DNA from: Candidatus Moraniibacteriota bacterium
GTDB taxonomy: Bacteria > Patescibacteriota > Minisyncoccia > Moranbacterales > UBA9337
Reading direction: 5' to 3'
DNA length: 9,327 bases
Assembly (NCBI GenBank): GCA_023229615.1
Contig: JALNYX010000037.1
Coordinates: 1 to 9,327, forward strand
In this document: positions 1 to 7,440 of the stretch, piece by piece
Numbering within the stretch: the first letter of the stretch is position 1
Layout of the letters: each line of letters begins with the position of its first letter
The notes under the pieces: model-generated
Seen by the model: only the letters and a program-made list of their open reading frames with translations
Database searches by the model: none
Told to the model about the DNA's origin: nothing
Position numbers and translations under genes: made by a program

Positions 1-2670
1 GGGATTAATGTTTCGGATGGAAAGGCGAGCGCTCCTGAGGTAGCGGTGGTCTTTTCTCCATCTAATCCGACTCCGGGAGAAAAAATAATCGCCAGGGCAC
101 TCCCTTCTTTTTTCGGTAATCAAAAAAAGTCGCTATATTACACATGGTATATCAAGCATGATGGTTGTGAGATTGCTTCGCGAGGAAGTTCGGGTTATAA
201 GGCATCTTGCGATGTTAATGGTGATAATCGCGTAAATGAGGAAGATTGGAAGATTGAAGCAATGAGAATTATTGCTCAAGATGGATTTGACAATAATATT
301 AATACTCAAGGTGATTGGGATAACGACGGATATAGTGCTTATTTTGGTGGAGATAAAAATTTGTCGCCGGCGTATTGTTATGTGCATAATTTTTCCAATG
401 GAAATAATTATGAATTGATTGACAATGGAGCAAATGGTGATGGTACGAGCTTTCTCATAGGAACAAGGCTTCCAAACACGCTCAGCACTTGTCCATCTGG
501 GAATGTGAAATGTGTTAAATCATACACTGAAACATGCACCGCAGATGGTAGTATTTCGCTTACGGATGATGGGGTGTTGGATACGGACGGAACACTTAGT
601 GGTTTATTTTCTGATTATGATGCTTGTTCTGATTCGGAAATGGATGTTTATTGTAATCCATCACAATGTTATTCAGATCCAAGCAATCTTGGAGAAGAGG
701 TTTGTGCAGTGAGTTGTCCGCTTGGAACTGAGCCTTATTGTATTTCAAGCACTTGGCTTGATCCAAGTTGTGAAGAAATAGACGGAGTAGATCGAGCATG
801 CTCAACAATGGGAACGCCATTGACTTTTTGTCGAACGGACCAACTAGCTAGTTCAAGTGTGACAAATGGTTGTGAACATTTGTTTCCTAATGCAGATAAT
901 GACGATACGGGAAATAACAGTTTTGGAACTGCTGAAGAAAATTTTTGGGGGACTGATCCGCGAGATCCTGATACTTCAGATCGAGGACAAGCAGATGAAG
1001 CTACTGTTTCCGGTCTCGGAATTGATGAGTTTAAGTGGAATTATATGAATGGGGATAAAGTTGGAGTTGTTGTCGAGGGAAACTCTATTGTCCCCACTAA
1101 ACATGATAATTCATCGATGATGGTTATGTGGGCGTTGCCGAAAAATAAATGTACAGTACAGAATGTAGGTAGTTATGTGAAAATAATTAAAGGCTATCCA
1201 GTGACTATTCCTACTGCAACTATGGATATTAATGATTGTCTTGAAGATAATTTAATTGATCCAAGGGAGGGCGGACAACCGACTAAGCTGGATGTTTCTT
1301 TGGAATATAATCCTACTTCTCCGAATAATGATGCGAGCGGAAGAGGATTGGGTGATTTGGTTTCTGTTCAAGCCGTCACGTCTAATAGTGAAAAAGAAGT
1401 GAGTCAATTATATTATAAATGGGACGTTAGGAGGTTGAATACGCCTAATAAGGAAATGAGTCTGGATTCTGATAATTGGATAAGTATCTCGGATATTACA
1501 AGTTTTCGTGATGAAACAGATATGAGCTTGATTGAGGGGAATAATATTTCAGATCTCGATTTTTCATTGAATGTTGAGGATAATAGTGCTAATTATGGTC
1601 TGATATTTAATGATGACGGGGTTGGATATTTGAGGGTATATGTTGATGTTGAGGAAGTTTTTGATTCTGGTTTAACAAGAGTCGGGCATTCGGATGTAAT
1701 TATTCGGGTTACTTCGAGTTCCGAAAAAATTGATTTATATAGCGTGCAAGTAGATCCTGATTCTTTGGCGCTGTCATTGGGAAGTGAGATATGCTCTGGC
1801 GAGAAAACTTGCTATGTGGCCAATGGACAGATTATTGGCGCTCGGATATCATCCGTTGATATTGATTTGTCAAATTATTCCTGGACACTTGATGGGAATA
1901 TGCTTGATTGTACTCAGGAAATGAGCGGAAGCTGTCAAAATACTAAGCAGACTAATGCTATATTCTTTCCTATTTCTGGTAATGCAGGAAGAACATTTAG
2001 TCTTAATTTAGTCGCTAATGATATCGAAGGAGGGACAAGAGAGGGAAGCGCAAGCATCGAGCTTGCTAGAAGATTTGAATTGGTAACCCCATTTGTTAAG
2101 ATTATTCCTGAATCTGGAGCGGAAAAAAAGGAATTAGGAACATATATTGATATTACAGGAGAAACGCCAGCGGCTGATTTGATTAATTATAGTGAAAACT
2201 TTTTTGTCAGCACTCCCGGAAGTAATATTAATCTTAGTGGAGAATTTCATCCTTCTTTTATTGTTAGTGATTCGATTATAAAATGGTTTATTGATGGCGT
2301 TGATCAAAATAATGCAACCGATCAGATATTTTTCGCGGCTAATAAGCCGGCGGGAAGTGTGTATAATGTTTCAGTTGAGGCTGAGTATGTTCAACCAACT
2401 GATGCACGAAGAGCATTGCAGAAATTTTGGGGTATCAGACAAGAGAATTCAACAGAAAATATAATGAATGAGGCGGTGCAGGTGGAGATTGGCGAAGGAG
2501 ATCCGATGGCTAATAAAGGTGGAGTGGCAAGGATTTTAGCCACTCTTTCATCGAACGTGTCAGGCGAAATATTGTTTTTATTTAGAATTATTTTGACAAT
2601 ATTTATTTTAATTGCCACCGCAGGCTTGGTGTTTGGATTTTATCCCGGTGAAATTAGCAGAAGAAAATAG
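1..2670 (+). CDS. Large Cys-rich, multi-module surface protein with C-terminal membrane anchor (5' end missing)
   Basis: The frame is open from the first base, so the gene begins upstream; the GTG at 46 is internal. 889 residues are visible, ending in TAG. At least five repeated beta-sandwich-like stretches are recognisable by an aromatic/hydrophobic-x-Trp core: YTWYIKHDG (near residue 50), EFKWNYMNGD (near 342), YYKWDVRR, YSWTLDGN and IKWFIDGV. They resemble PKD/Ig-like folds. An EF-hand/dockerin-type calcium loop (DVNGDNRVNEED, residues 71-82) is followed by a second Asp-rich loop (DWDNDG, near 105). A thrombospondin-type-3-like Asp stretch lies around 296-336 (GTDPRDPDT). Residues about 60-290 are rich in cysteine, suggesting disulfides outside the membrane. 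One hydrophobic segment at about 857-881 is followed by a basic tail (EISRRK), which fits a C-terminal anchor with the bulk outside. I do not recognise a named family. A role as adhesin, S-layer-like or pilus-associated protein is inference. The next gene follows after 18 bases. Confidence 0.85.
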   Translation, partial: GINVSDGKASAPEVAVVFSPSNPTPGEKIIARALPSFFGNQKKSLYYTWYIKHDGCEIASRGSSGYKASCDVNGDNRVNEEDWKIEAMRIIAQDGFDNNINTQGDWDNDGYSAYFGGDKNLSPAYCYVHNFSNGNNYELIDNGANGDGTSFLIGTRLPNTLSTCPSGNVKCVKSYTETCTADGSISLTDDGVLDTDGTLSGLFSDYDACSDSEMDVYCNPSQCYSDPSNLGEEVCAVSCPLGTEPYCISSTWLDPSCEEIDGVDRACSTMGTPLTFCRTDQLASSSVTNGCEHLFPNADNDDTGNNSFGTAEENFWGTDPRDPDTSDRGQADEATVSGLGIDEFKWNYMNGDKVGVVVEGNSIVPTKHDNSSMMVMWALPKNKCTVQNVGSYVKIIKGYPVTIPTATMDINDCLEDNLIDPREGGQPTKLDVSLEYNPTSPNNDASGRGLGDLVSVQAVTSNSEKEVSQLYYKWDVRRLNTPNKEMSLDSDNWISISDITSFRDETDMSLIEGNNISDLDFSLNVEDNSANYGLIFNDDGVGYLRVYVDVEEVFDSGLTRVGHSDVIIRVTSSSEKIDLYSVQVDPDSLALSLGSEICSGEKTCYVANGQIIGARISSVDIDLSNYSWTLDGNMLDCTQEMSGSCQNTKQTNAIFFPISGNAGRTFSLNLVANDIEGGTREGSASIELARRFELVTPFVKIIPESGAEKKELGTYIDITGETPAADLINYSENFFVSTPGSNINLSGEFHPSFIVSDSIIKWFIDGVDQNNATDQIFFAANKPAGSVYNVSVEAEYVQPTDARRALQKFWGIRQENSTENIMNEAVQVEIGEGDPMANKGGVARILATLSSNVSGEILFLFRIILTIFILIATAGLVFGFYPGEISRRK

Positions 2671-2688
2671 AAATTAAACAGAAAAAGA

Positions 2689-3828
2689 ATGAAAAAATTA
2701 TTCATATTTTCCTTAATATCGCTTGTTTTTGTGTTGATTTTTTTTGTGGCGTATAATGTTTCTTTTCGCGCTCAAAAAGAGGAGGGAGTGGTTGTTGATA
2801 AAAACGAAGTGATAAATGTTATAGAGAAGAAGGAGGATGTAAAAAAAATTATTTCTTTAGGAAATGATAAAATGCTTTTTCCTATAATTGACACTGGAAC
2901 TTCTAAAATTAACTATTTCTCTCAAAATGGAGAGTTTTTCTCAGTTTCCTTTATGGGAGAGCTGAAAAAGAATTCAAATAAAAGCCCGATTACCGGGATT
3001 AATAGCCTTGCTTGGTCGCCTGGACAGCAAAAAGCTATTCTTTTAAAGGAGGGTGAGGGTGGTAAATATTATGCTTGGTATGACGGAGCAATAGGCAGTA
3101 TTCACAAATATGAAGAAGTGATGGATTATGCGGTTTGGTCTGGATCGGATGAGCGCATTGTGTATAAAAAGTTTAATCCTTCTGATGGGTCGCGTGCTTT
3201 GATGATAGCAGATTTTGATGGAAAAAATGCAAGGAAAATTGCTGATATCCCATGGAAAATGATGTCCATATATGCAGTTATTGGAAAAAATGATATTTTC
3301 TTTTGGAATCTTCCTGTTGCAAGTCAAAAGACTCAGTTGAAAAAAACGTCGACACTTAGTTTCGAAGGAATGGAGAGTATGACGGTGGATATCGGGAAAG
3401 AAACTCAGCGTTATGGCGCAGACTATCTCTGGTCTAATAATGGAAATAAAATCTTAATTAGTTCAGTTGTTGATGGCAGGATGGAATTGGGAATTTCAGA
3501 TGGAAATGGGGAGAAATATGAAAACTTAAAAATGCCGACTATTGTTTCAAAATGTATCTGGTCAAGGAATGACGAATTTCTTTATTGCGCCGTTCCTTCT
3601 GCGATTGATTCAAATATTGTGATGCCTGATGATTATCGAGCGGGTAAGTTTTATACAAAAGATATTTTTTGGAAGATAAATTTGCAAACAGGAGAAAGAA
3701 ATCGATTGGTTGAGTTAGATGAGCTTGAGGATGATTATGATGCAAGTGGTTTATTTTTGTCGCCATCGGAAGACGCTTTGTTTTTCACAAATCGAATAGA
3801 TGAAAAAATGTATCGGATTACTCTTTAA
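2689..3828 (+). CDS. Membrane-anchored TolB/WD40-like beta-propeller protein
   Basis: 379 residues. An N-terminal hydrophobic segment (residues 4-23, after MKK) without an obvious cleavage site suggests a signal anchor. A polar linker rich in Glu/Lys follows to about residue 55. The rest reads as propeller blades with the pattern 'W-S-x-x-x-x-x-hydrophobic': LAWSPGQQKAIL (107-118), AVWSGSDERIVY (148-159), YLWSNNGNKILI (247-258), CIWSRNDEFLYC (289-300) and LFLSPSEDALFF (355-366). Strands such as 'MIADFDGKNARKI' and 'WKINLQTGERNRL' are typical of TolB/PD40 repeats. No catalytic triad is visible, so a binding or scaffold role outside the membrane is likelier than peptidase activity. The ATG at 2689 is the first start after the upstream stop and opens directly into the membrane segment. 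Its leader is A-rich with no clear Shine-Dalgarno. The close spacing suggests co-transcription with the surface protein before it. The 3' end overlaps the convergent ligase-like gene by 11 bases. Confidence 0.75.
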   Translation: MKKLFIFSLISLVFVLIFFVAYNVSFRAQKEEGVVVDKNEVINVIEKKEDVKKIISLGNDKMLFPIIDTGTSKINYFSQNGEFFSVSFMGELKKNSNKSPITGINSLAWSPGQQKAILLKEGEGGKYYAWYDGAIGSIHKYEEVMDYAVWSGSDERIVYKKFNPSDGSRALMIADFDGKNARKIADIPWKMMSIYAVIGKNDIFFWNLPVASQKTQLKKTSTLSFEGMESMTVDIGKETQRYGADYLWSNNGNKILISSVVDGRMELGISDGNGEKYENLKMPTIVSKCIWSRNDEFLYCAVPSAIDSNIVMPDDYRAGKFYTKDIFWKINLQTGERNRLVELDELEDDYDASGLFLSPSEDALFFTNRIDEKMYRITL

Positions 3829-5053
3829 TATTTTTTTGCAGAATTAGTCCGAGGGCGAAAAATGTCCAAAAATAAAGAGATAGATCATTTTTCCAATAGG
3901 GAGTGTCAAAAAGACCGTGAACTAAGATATAAATCAAAATAGCCAAGAGGAGAGCGCCAATTTTTTTAAAGTGAGCGTTATTACTTTTTGCAGTAAAAGA
4001 AAGGAGTTCTTTGAACCAGAAAAGTATTAGCAGACAAAAAGAGAGTACCCCGATTAATCCGGTTTGTAACCAAAAAGCCAGGAGGATGTTGTGTGGTTGT
4101 GGAACTGCCCATTCGGGATAAGGCGGAAAATATTTTTGATAGGATAAATAGGTTTCCTGGAAGTTTCCCGGACCAATTCCCAATAGGAGATTATCTGAGA
4201 TTATTTTTTTGGATACTTTCCAAATTATCAGACGCGATTCAATGGAAGAGTGATTGTTGGAGCTGAAAATATTTTGAATCTTGGGATTTTGGATTTGGGA
4301 GAGAAAAAGGATTGCAGTGAGGACTAAAAAAGTGAGGATATGACTGGATTTTGGGGAGGAATAATTTTTAAAAGTAAAAAAAGTAAAGAAAAATATTCCA
4401 ACAGCAACCGCAAGCCAGGCCGAATAAGAGTAGGTAAAATAAAAATTTAAAAGCAATATGAATTGAAAAATCCATAGAGATTTTATTTTTGGATTAGAAT
4501 AGATGCAGTAAAAACCAATTAGTATTGCCGGAGCTAGGAACATTGAAAAATGATTAGGAGATAAATAAAAGAGTTTTAATCTGTTGTCATAGGTGAGATT
4601 ATGGGTGATGAGATAAATAATTCCAATTAGCGAAGCTATTAGGGCAGAAAAGAAGTAGGACTTGAGAATGATCTCGATTTTCTTAAAAGTATTGATATGT
4701 GTCAAAAGAAGTAATAAGAAGAGAAGTGGAAAGAGAAACCAACTTTTTACTATCCCAAGCTCGGATAATGGATTGTTCCCATAAAAAGAAGACAGAAAAA
4801 GTCCCAAGAGCAGAAATAAAATAAATATGAAGTATTTTTTATGCAAGAGGAAATGTGGAATGATTGATTTGATGATGGAGAGAGGGCAAAAAAAGATGGA
4901 AGCGAGAATGAAAATTTCCAGCATATTCGTGGGAATTTTAAAGAAAGACAAATGAATCAAATATAGCGGGGCAAAAAAAATAACCAGAGAAATAAAGTTG
5001 ATACAGGAAAAAGGAAGTGATATTTTTATTTGTTGCAAAATATGGTTATTCAT
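3818..5053 (-). CDS. O-antigen ligase/polymerase-like membrane protein (second tandem copy)
   Basis: 411 residues, almost entirely hydrophobic helices, about 10-12 segments. It has the Wzy_C/WaaL-type signature in its C-terminal half: SRLIIWKVSKKII (R274, W278), then LLGIGPGNF (290-298), a long periplasmic-type loop, the HN pair (H321-N322), and a late HGLFDTPYW (H379). 'LSPNHFSMFLAP' (164-175) matches the family's 'hPN-x-x-x-x-l' motif. The family joins or polymerises lipid-linked glycans on the outer face of the membrane. Differences from the upstream copy: the usual S-R-[GS] after the mid-protein helix is SYSAW (about 209-213), and the acidic residue in the E-x-G motif is Gln (LQTG, 329-332). 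Its ATG overlaps the stop of the upstream ligase-like gene by 8 bases (ATGAATAA), implying translational coupling. Ligase versus Wzy polymerase cannot be decided from sequence. Confidence 0.8.
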   Translation of the reverse strand: MNNHILQQIKISLPFSCINFISLVIFFAPLYLIHLSFFKIPTNMLEIFILASIFFCPLSIIKSIIPHFLLHKKYFIFILFLLLGLFLSSFYGNNPLSELGIVKSWFLFPLLFLLLLLTHINTFKKIEIILKSYFFSALIASLIGIIYLITHNLTYDNRLKLFYLSPNHFSMFLAPAILIGFYCIYSNPKIKSLWIFQFILLLNFYFTYSYSAWLAVAVGIFFFTFFTFKNYSSPKSSHILTFLVLTAILFLSQIQNPKIQNIFSSNNHSSIESRLIIWKVSKKIISDNLLLGIGPGNFQETYLSYQKYFPPYPEWAVPQPHNILLAFWLQTGLIGVLSFCLLILFWFKELLSFTAKSNNAHFKKIGALLLAILIYILVHGLFDTPYWKNDLSLYFWTFFALGLILQKNIKE

Positions 5054-6314
5054 AGGATTCTTTTTTTATGGCGGCAAAGGCGATGAAAATAATCAAAAGA
5101 GGGAGAACGTGAACAGAGAAAATGGCTGTGTCAAAAAAAGAGTGAGCGGAAAAAGCCATAATTCCACTGGAAAATCCCAATGGGAGAAGGGAATGCTTGT
5201 TTTTTGCTAATTTCAGAATGGACCAGAAAAGAAGAGTGATCCAGATTAGTGAATTCGTGATCCCGGTTTCAACTGCTAAATCAAGGTATGTATTATGGGC
5301 GTAAATCGGGTCTCGATAATTAGAATAGGGGTTAACAGCAAGAGAATAGTTTCCAATCCCGACTCCTAAAAAGGGATTATTTAAAATAATTTTAGCAGTC
5401 TTGTTCCAGATTTGAATTCTTTCCGAATTGGAGCCTTCTTGTGGATTAAAGCTGGAAAAAAATCTTTGTCCAACGGGTGTTGCGAAAAAGGCAAGAAGCA
5501 TTAGGAGTATAGAAAAAGTCGCGAGTAGGGGGGTTGATGGTGTGAATCTGAATTGGAATTTTTTGCGCGCCAAAAGAAATGAGAAAAAGAAAAAAGTTCC
5601 GGCTAATAATCCGAAATAGCCTCCGCGAGAAAAAGTCAAAAGGCTTGCCAGAAGAATGATAAAAGAGAAGAGTGCATATTTCTTTTCTGATAAGGAAAAA
5701 TAGAGCGCTAGAGATAAGGGGAAAAGCATATTTAAGTAAAAGGAGAGCATATGAGGATCAGGAAAGAGAGAAGTGGCTCGGAAAAAAGTATGATTATTGA
5801 TATTAACTAACCAACTACTGTGTTGGAATACTGACTGAGAAAATGAATTTCCTAGAAAAGGCGTGGTTATTTTTTCCCACACAGAGAGGGAATTTTCTAT
5901 TCCCAAGAAAAATTGAAGGAAAAATTGAATTATTCCGATAGTTGCAATTACAGATGCTCCTCCAACAAGAAGTTTGGCTATGAGAATTATTTTTTCTTTA
6001 TTCCAATTTGAACCGGAAATGACAAAGAAAATAGGGAAAAAGGAAAGAAGAAATAATAATTTTCTAGTAGACCATTGGATATTCTGAGAAGCAAAAACAG
6101 AAAACAGACAAAAGAAGAGAAAAGTGATAAACAGAAGGGTGATAGGTGATTGTAATATGATCACTTTTTTTCTTTTTAATCCTTGTAGGAGCCAAAGAAA
6201 AAAAATAAGTATCGCCAAAAGGCGAACAGAAGCCAGGTCGATTCCTTGTGTTGGGTTGAGGGCGATTTGAAAAGGGAGATAGAATGCTAAAAAAAGAAGA
6301 AGAGTGTAGTACAT
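5046..6314 (-). CDS. O-antigen ligase/polymerase-like membrane protein (first tandem copy)
   Basis: 422 residues with about 11-12 hydrophobic segments. Family motifs are complete: FRATSLFPDPHMLSFYL (about 178-194; R179 and the PDPH in place of the usual hPN), SRGGYFG (229-235), SERIQIWNKTAKII (R299, W303), FLGVGIGNY (315-323), the HN-x-YL pair (H340-N341), E349 in AVETG, and a late AHSFFDTAIF (H391). These are the arginine and histidine positions usually conserved in Wzy_C/WaaL-family proteins, which transfer undecaprenyl-linked glycan chains or polymerise repeat units at the outer membrane face. The ATG at 6314 lies 18 bases after the glycosyltransferase stop with an AT-rich leader (no Shine-Dalgarno); the gap contains an 8-bp palindrome AACCGGTT. 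It is the middle gene of a leftward operon. Being the better conserved of the two copies, it is the likelier active enzyme. Specificity (O-antigen, glycoprotein glycan or exopolysaccharide) is unknown. Confidence 0.83.
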   Translation of the reverse strand: MYYTLLLFLAFYLPFQIALNPTQGIDLASVRLLAILIFFLWLLQGLKRKKVIILQSPITLLFITFLFFCLFSVFASQNIQWSTRKLLFLLSFFPIFFVISGSNWNKEKIILIAKLLVGGASVIATIGIIQFFLQFFLGIENSLSVWEKITTPFLGNSFSQSVFQHSSWLVNINNHTFFRATSLFPDPHMLSFYLNMLFPLSLALYFSLSEKKYALFSFIILLASLLTFSRGGYFGLLAGTFFFFSFLLARKKFQFRFTPSTPLLATFSILLMLLAFFATPVGQRFFSSFNPQEGSNSERIQIWNKTAKIILNNPFLGVGIGNYSLAVNPYSNYRDPIYAHNTYLDLAVETGITNSLIWITLLFWSILKLAKNKHSLLPLGFSSGIMAFSAHSFFDTAIFSVHVLPLLIIFIAFAAIKKESYE

Positions 6315-6332
6315 AAAAATAAAACCGGTTGA

Positions 6333-7202
6333 TTATTGGTATTTTTTTGCGTCAAGAAAGGCTTGAGCAATCTTTTGAGCGGGTTGATTATTTTTGTTTT
6401 TGTAGAGGTCGAGCTCGTTTTTCTTTTTTCGCAACCAAAGATAAAAAGAGAGCCAGGGGCGCAGGCGGGATGGCATATTTTTTTTAAAAAAGAGAATTCC
6501 AGATAGAACTAGCCAGTATAATTTTTGTGGACTTCCTTGGCTTTGTTCATCATGCCAGACAATAGCTTGCGGAAAAATTAGTAAGTCAAATCCTTTTCGC
6601 GCAATTCGGACTGAAAGGTCGGCATCTTCATAATAAAGAAAAAAATCTTCATCAAAAAGTCCGACTTCTTTGAATGCTTGTTTCCTGATGAGCATTGCGC
6701 AACCGCTAATATAGCCACTAGTAAATGATTTATTGTTTTGATCGCTTACAGCGTGTCTGGAGTGCGTAGCTTTCATTCTGAGCCAGTTGATAGTACCTCC
6801 GGCAAACCAAATAGTGTTATCGCATTTGTTTAATATTAAGGGGCTGATAATTCCGGCGTGAGGATTTTTTTTCATTTGGGAGATTAGGAGTGAAAGAGTT
6901 GATTTTTCAAGGTAAGCATCATTATTGAGTAAAAAAACAAAATCCGCCATTTTTTCCAAAGCAAAGCGGATTCCGATATTATTTCCAGCACCAAAGCCGA
7001 TATTTTTGTTGTTTTTAATGAAATGAATTTTGGGATATTTCGCTTTGGCGGCTTCAAATGATCCGTCAGTTGAATTATTATCCACCAAAACAACTTCGAA
7101 ATTGGGATAATCGCAGTCAAAAACCGACCGCAAGCATTCCATTAGCGTCCGTTTCCCGTTGTAATTGAGAATAATAACAAAAATCTTGGGATATTTTTCC
7201 AT
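6333..7202 (-). CDS. Family 2 glycosyltransferase (rhamnosyltransferase/WbbL-like)
   Basis: 289 residues with a GT-A fold of the GT2 type. The start is FVIILNYNGKRTLMECLRSV (8-27), followed by VVLVDNNSTDGS (37-48), which binds the nucleotide sugar. The next motif is NIGFGAGNNIG (67-77), then the DXD-equivalent LLNNDAY (91-97, metal binding). GYISGCAMLIRKQAFKEVGLFDEDFFLYYEDADLSVRIARKG (163-204) contains the acceptor-site acidic residues E192/D193, and H217 lies in IVWHD. This pattern is characteristic of the WbbL/rhamnosyltransferase-like GT2 subgroup, which adds a sugar (often from a dTDP-sugar) to a membrane-linked glycan on the cytoplasmic side. A basic, partly hydrophobic C-terminal region (about 228-265) may sit on the membrane. 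It is the first gene of the leftward three-gene operon. The start at 7202 has no Shine-Dalgarno but a good extended -10 box just upstream. The exact sugar is not predictable here. Confidence 0.9.
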   Translation of the reverse strand: MEKYPKIFVIILNYNGKRTLMECLRSVFDCDYPNFEVVLVDNNSTDGSFEAAKAKYPKIHFIKNNKNIGFGAGNNIGIRFALEKMADFVFLLNNDAYLEKSTLSLLISQMKKNPHAGIISPLILNKCDNTIWFAGGTINWLRMKATHSRHAVSDQNNKSFTSGYISGCAMLIRKQAFKEVGLFDEDFFLYYEDADLSVRIARKGFDLLIFPQAIVWHDEQSQGSPQKLYWLVLSGILFFKKNMPSRLRPWLSFYLWLRKKKNELDLYKNKNNQPAQKIAQAFLDAKKYQ

Positions 7203-7208
7203 ATTCCA

Positions 7209-7217
7209 ATTCTAGCA
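7209..7217 (-). promoter_or_regulatory. Candidate extended -10 promoter of the polysaccharide operon
   Basis: Read on the minus strand this is TG-C-TAGAAT, an extended -10 element (TGnTATAAT with one mismatch). Only six bases separate its 3' end from the ATG of the glycosyltransferase at 7202. With the usual 6-8 base spacing, transcription would begin at or next to the start codon, giving a leaderless or nearly leaderless mRNA. No convincing -35 box lies 17-18 bases further upstream, which is tolerable for an extended -10 promoter. This is a prediction from motif match only. Confidence 0.35.
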
Positions 7218-7221
7218 AAAA

Positions 7222-7326
7222 GTGAGTAAAAAGCCAGCTATTGTGAAAATCATTGAATCGGCTGAAATCGCTAATGCTCAAAAAGCGATTTTTGAACTGG
7301 CTTGGAAAGGGGCGGAAAAACCATAA
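7222..7326 (+). pseudogene. Short gene remnant, possibly the C-terminal tail of a TrmB-like regulator
   Basis: A 34-codon stretch (GTG at 7222 to TAA at 7326) reads as normal protein: it ends with IIESAEIANAQKAIFELAW, then KGAEKP. An in-frame TAG at 7213-7215 closes it upstream, directly beside the glycosyltransferase start. The pattern 'I-I-[ED]S-x-E-I-A-x-x-x-x-x-x-F-x-x-x-W' resembles the extreme C-terminus of TrmB-type, PLD-like effector domains that are common regulators in CPR and archaea. I would therefore read it as the tail of a gene whose body has been deleted. That assignment is from memory of the family and is weak. A genuine 34-residue peptide with a GTG start is the alternative; there is no Shine-Dalgarno to support it. 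Confidence 0.3.
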
Positions 7327-7385
7327 AAATTTTTACGAATAATAACAAAAATCGAGTCTGAGTGTATTCAGCCTGTTTTATAAAG

Positions 7386-7406
7386 ATATACGATACCATC
7401 GTATAT
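7386..7406. promoter_or_regulatory. Upstream operator-like palindrome O1
   Basis: A perfect inverted repeat: the arm ATATACGAT, spacer ACC, and the arm ATCGTATAT. It shares the core ATACGAT-N3-ATCGTAT with the palindrome 33 bases downstream, centre to centre (about three helical turns). It lies immediately upstream of the -35 box. The shared core and the spacing suggest two dimers of the same regulator binding one DNA face. No regulator gene is present in the window. Confidence 0.7.
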
Positions 7407-7410
7407 ATAT

Positions 7411-7440
7411 TTGACAAATTATACGATAGTATCGTATAAT
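7411..7440 (+). promoter_or_regulatory. Consensus housekeeping-type promoter of the ATPase gene
   Basis: A perfect TTGACA -35 box (7411-7416) and a perfect TATAAT -10 box (7435-7440) are separated by 18 bases. The expected start of transcription is near 7447, about 20 bases before the ATPase ATG at 7468. The -10 box is the right end of the second palindrome. The intrinsic promoter strength is therefore high and expression would depend on whether a protein occupies the palindrome. Confidence 0.8.
7418..7440. promoter_or_regulatory. Promoter-embedded operator-like palindrome O2
   Basis: A perfect inverted repeat: arm ATTATACGAT, spacer AGT, and arm ATCGTATAAT. It fills the spacer between the -35 and -10 boxes and includes the -10 itself, a classic position for a repressor. 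It has the same core as O1 but longer arms, suggesting that it is the stronger site. The binding protein is unknown: the ATPase itself has only a winged-helix-like stretch in its DUF4143 region, and autoregulation by it is possible but unsupported. Confidence 0.75.

Noticed and set aside
46..48. GTG at 46 as the start of the large surface protein
   Set aside because: The same frame is open to base 1 and the upstream residues continue a module strand (APEVAVVFSPSNP), so the gene enters from outside the window.
4998..5619. Plus-strand ORFs at 4998-5210 and 5428-5619 opposite the ligase genes
   Set aside because: They are antisense shadows of well-supported membrane-protein genes, with Lys/Arg/Glu-rich low-complexity translations and no family resemblance.
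6323..6330. AACCGGTT palindrome between glycosyltransferase and ligase genes
   Set aside because: Eight bases inside a tight operon gap, no promoter boxes around it; probably chance.
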